In this document: in pieces, positions 62,165 to 64,000 of the stretch
Layout: each line of letters starts with the position of its first letter
Numbering within the stretch: position 1 is the stretch's first letter
DNA from: Spartobacteria bacterium UBA695
GTDB lineage: Bacteria > Verrucomicrobiota > Verrucomicrobiia > Chthoniobacterales > Chthoniobacteraceae
Length of the DNA stretch: 64,000 nucleotides
Direction of reading: 5' to 3'
Assembly: GCA_002298145.1 (NCBI GenBank)
Contig: DBMP01000023.1
Span: forward strand, 62,001 to 126,000
Made by a program: the position numbers and the translations under genes
Notes under the pieces: generated by a model
Told to the model about the DNA's origin: nothing
Database searches by the model: none
What the model saw: the letters and a program-made list of their open reading frames with translations, nothing else

Positions 62165-64000
62165 CTAGTGAATTCCAGCAAGAACCAGGCATTGCCATGC
62201 GTACTTCCACTGTCCAGCCTGGGCCTGAATATTCGCTTCCAAGTAATGAAAATATTTTGGGCAGTCTTGTTGGACGGTCATTTTATGAAGTATTGAGAGT
62301 GCAGTGCCAGTGTCCATTTTGTCGATAGCGTCAAGATAGAGGGCATAGCCCGCAGAAAAGTCATTTGGGGATAGAAATATTCTCCGTCTAAGGTCGGGCG
62401 CAGCGGTTTGCATCGGTGCAGGAGGCATTGTTGGCGGCTGAAAATATCGCAGGGCAAGCTGATAGGCTCGCTGATAATCACCATTTGTCGCATAAGCCTC
62501 GGCCACAAATACCCAGCCAGCCTCCATCCACGCTTCGTGTCGCCCCATTTGTGCGGAAAAATCGGACGGACCACAGCGCAATCTCCAGACATAGAATAGT
62601 TCACGCAGCTGTAGCTTTGACAGGGTTTCGAGGCTGGGATCAACAAGAAGAAGTCGACTAAGCGCATCTCGGAATTTTGCCGGGGGCATTTGTAACGCCG
62701 CAATCAGAAGGAGTTGGGAATCCCCTGCCGCTGTTTCAATTAGCCCATCCTGAAGATCCGATGGCAGAGAAGACGTAAGTAATCGTCGGTAATAGATGGC
62801 GCGAGATGGACCGGCCCGTCGAATCGCTTCCTGCCATGCAGCAAGGGCAAGTGGAGAATTCCTATCTAGCCAAATAAATCCTTCTTCGAAGGGAAGCTCT
62901 GGACTCGTTGGATTTAGGAAACGGGCGCGTCGAAAATCCGCCATTGCAGACTCACTATTAGATGAACCAAACACTAGTGATACGGCCCGGTGATAGTAAG
63001 GCTGCCACAGGAGAGGAGCCCATCCAATAGCCGCTGTCGATAGACGGGATGCTTTGTCGTACTCCTCGAGGCGTTCCACCCTATCCGCATGTCGATCCGC
63101 CAACAGTGCGCCAATCGTCCCAGGAAACGGCACATCGAAAGCTACTGCCGCTATCCAGAGACATCCAATCAGGCAAAAGCTTCCGCCCAATGCTCGAAAT
63201 AATGTCGGGAGCCACAATGGCGCAATCGCCTCCTTTCTGGCACATAGCGCAAGTGAACTTACAAAGATAATAGGAAAAACAGATCCGATTCGATGTGCGG
63301 GTACATCGACGAAACTATGGAGTGCGAAAACGATTACAGCTGAGCCAGCGGCAGCACGCAAACGCCCGTCAGGGCCAATGGTCAACGGCAGGATACGCCG
63401 TCCCCACAAGCAAATGCCCGTGATTACAACTAATACGGAGAGCCATCCAGCTTCCGCAGCAAGCCAGAGCCAGTCACTCTCTGGGTGAATAATGGGCAAG
63501 TTGACTGAACCCAAAGCTCGATGAGGCGTCAACGCAAAGACACTATCAAAATTTCCAAGCCCGGCTCCGAACCATGGCACAGAATTTGCAAGATCAAATG
63601 CATCACTTTGGATTAACCAGCGCCGATCTATTACCCCGTGCCCCCGCCCGCCTACTTCGGAGAGAAATCGTGCAACCGTTGGCCCACCGGTGAACAGAAA
63701 TCCACCCAGCACGGAAAACAATAGACCCACCCCCACAGCCAGCCATGCGTATTGTTTCCTCGCCACCGCAACGCAACCGAACCAAATGGTACTTCCAAGA
63801 AAATAGATGACAATGCCAGCTCTGGCCCCCACCAGGGCAAGCCCCCAATAGAGAATCAAACAACCGCAGAACCAAAAAGGCCAGCTTCGAGAGCCATTTC
63901 GGAATTGTTCATACAGCAGGCCTACCGATAGGATCGCCCCAACGGCGAGAACATTGGCGGTCTGGTTGCGATTGGGAAAAGGACCAAAGATTGTTTGGCT
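62165..64000 (-). CDS. O-antigen ligase/Wzy_C family protein with long C-terminal helical extension (5' end outside window)
   Basis: The minus frame is open to the right window edge, so the gene starts beyond base 64000. The first residues in view (QTIFGPFPNRNQTANVLAVG) match the conserved loop of O-antigen ligases (GPFxNRN). Several membrane helices follow (AWLAVGVGLLFSVLGGFLF), then the periplasmic loop GAGLGNFDSVFALTPHRALG with HPESDWLWLAAEAG, and later LRAAAGSAVIVFALHSFVDV. From roughly the middle the protein becomes helical and Trp/Ala-rich like TPR repeats (AEAYATNGDYQRAYQLALRY). It would transfer glycan from lipid carrier to an acceptor; the extension may bind partners. Confidence 0.88.
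   Translation of the reverse strand, partial: SQTIFGPFPNRNQTANVLAVGAILSVGLLYEQFRNGSRSWPFWFCGCLILYWGLALVGARAGIVIYFLGSTIWFGCVAVARKQYAWLAVGVGLLFSVLGGFLFTGGPTVARFLSEVGGRGHGVIDRRWLIQSDAFDLANSVPWFGAGLGNFDSVFALTPHRALGSVNLPIIHPESDWLWLAAEAGWLSVLVVITGICLWGRRILPLTIGPDGRLRAAAGSAVIVFALHSFVDVPAHRIGSVFPIIFVSSLALCARKEAIAPLWLPTLFRALGGSFCLIGCLWIAAVAFDVPFPGTIGALLADRHADRVERLEEYDKASRLSTAAIGWAPLLWQPYYHRAVSLVFGSSNSESAMADFRRARFLNPTSPELPFEEGFIWLDRNSPLALAAWQEAIRRAGPSRAIYYRRLLTSSLPSDLQDGLIETAAGDSQLLLIAALQMPPAKFRDALSRLLLVDPSLETLSKLQLRELFYVWRLRCGPSDFSAQMGRHEAWMEAGWVFVAEAYATNGDYQRAYQLALRYFQPPTMPPAPMQTAAPDLRRRIFLSPNDFSAGYALYLDAIDKMDTGTALSILHKMTVQQDCPKYFHYLEANIQAQAGQWKYAWQCLVLAGIH

Overview
The window looks like chromosomal DNA of a member of the Verrucomicrobiota or a close relative. 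This is inferred from the families present: an exosortase with a fused EpsI domain, a MoxR/DUF58/BatA/VWA cluster ending in a DUF4159 protein, an esterase-gluconolactonase fusion, and a Reg_prop/Y_Y_Y histidine kinase. No rRNA or complete tRNA is present, so the taxon cannot be fixed. The first half (1 to about 32.7 kb) is GC-rich. The second half (about 32.9 to 64 kb) is clearly more AT-rich, with different codon use.

Region 1 (1-9.0 kb) is an exopolysaccharide/exosortase locus. A plus-strand operon (glycosyltransferase, Gfo/Idh/MocA oxidoreductase, NAD-dependent epimerase, exosortase-EpsI fusion) converges on a tightly overlapping minus-strand operon (GT2, acyltransferase 3, DUF6625 protein, WecG/TagA/CpsF GT26). 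A 20-bp inverted repeat separates them. Region 2 (9.1-20.3 kb) holds a secreted esterase/SMP-30 fusion; a divergent pair of a KIRTDFVTNSSS-type protein and a radical SAM/SPASM protein whose reading frames overlap; a two-component system with a beta-propeller sensor kinase and a NarL-type regulator whose gene is flanked by two near-identical 18-bp palindromes; an aldehyde dehydrogenase; and a GH78-like rhamnosidase.

Region 3 (20.4-32.7 kb, all minus) is one transcription unit: a DUF3857/transglutaminase protein with an N-terminal caspase/legumain-like domain that lacks the catalytic cysteine, then MoxR ATPase, DUF58 protein, BatA-like protein, a long membrane-anchored coiled-coil protein, a VWA protein and a Tat-exported DUF4159 protein. 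Several genes overlap by ATGA. It resembles the MoxR-VWA systems thought to act in envelope protein maturation or stress; its substrate is unknown.

Region 4 (32.9-64 kb) is a 29-gene, all-minus-strand, AT-richer O-antigen/EPS island. It carries a priming glycosylphosphotransferase (WbaP/WcaJ type), a Wzm/Wzt ABC exporter, a Wzy-like polymerase, an O-antigen ligase-like protein running off the right edge, twelve glycosyltransferases, a NodZ-like fucosyltransferase, seven methyltransferases and four acyltransferases. Together these would assemble a complex, heavily methylated and acylated surface polysaccharide.

The best candidates for something undescribed are the KIRTDFVTNSSS/radical SAM pair (11.2-12.8 kb), the palindrome-flanked regulator with a possible short transcript behind it (15.7-16.6 kb), and the cysteine-less caspase-like/transglutaminase fusion heading the MoxR operon (30.0-32.7 kb).
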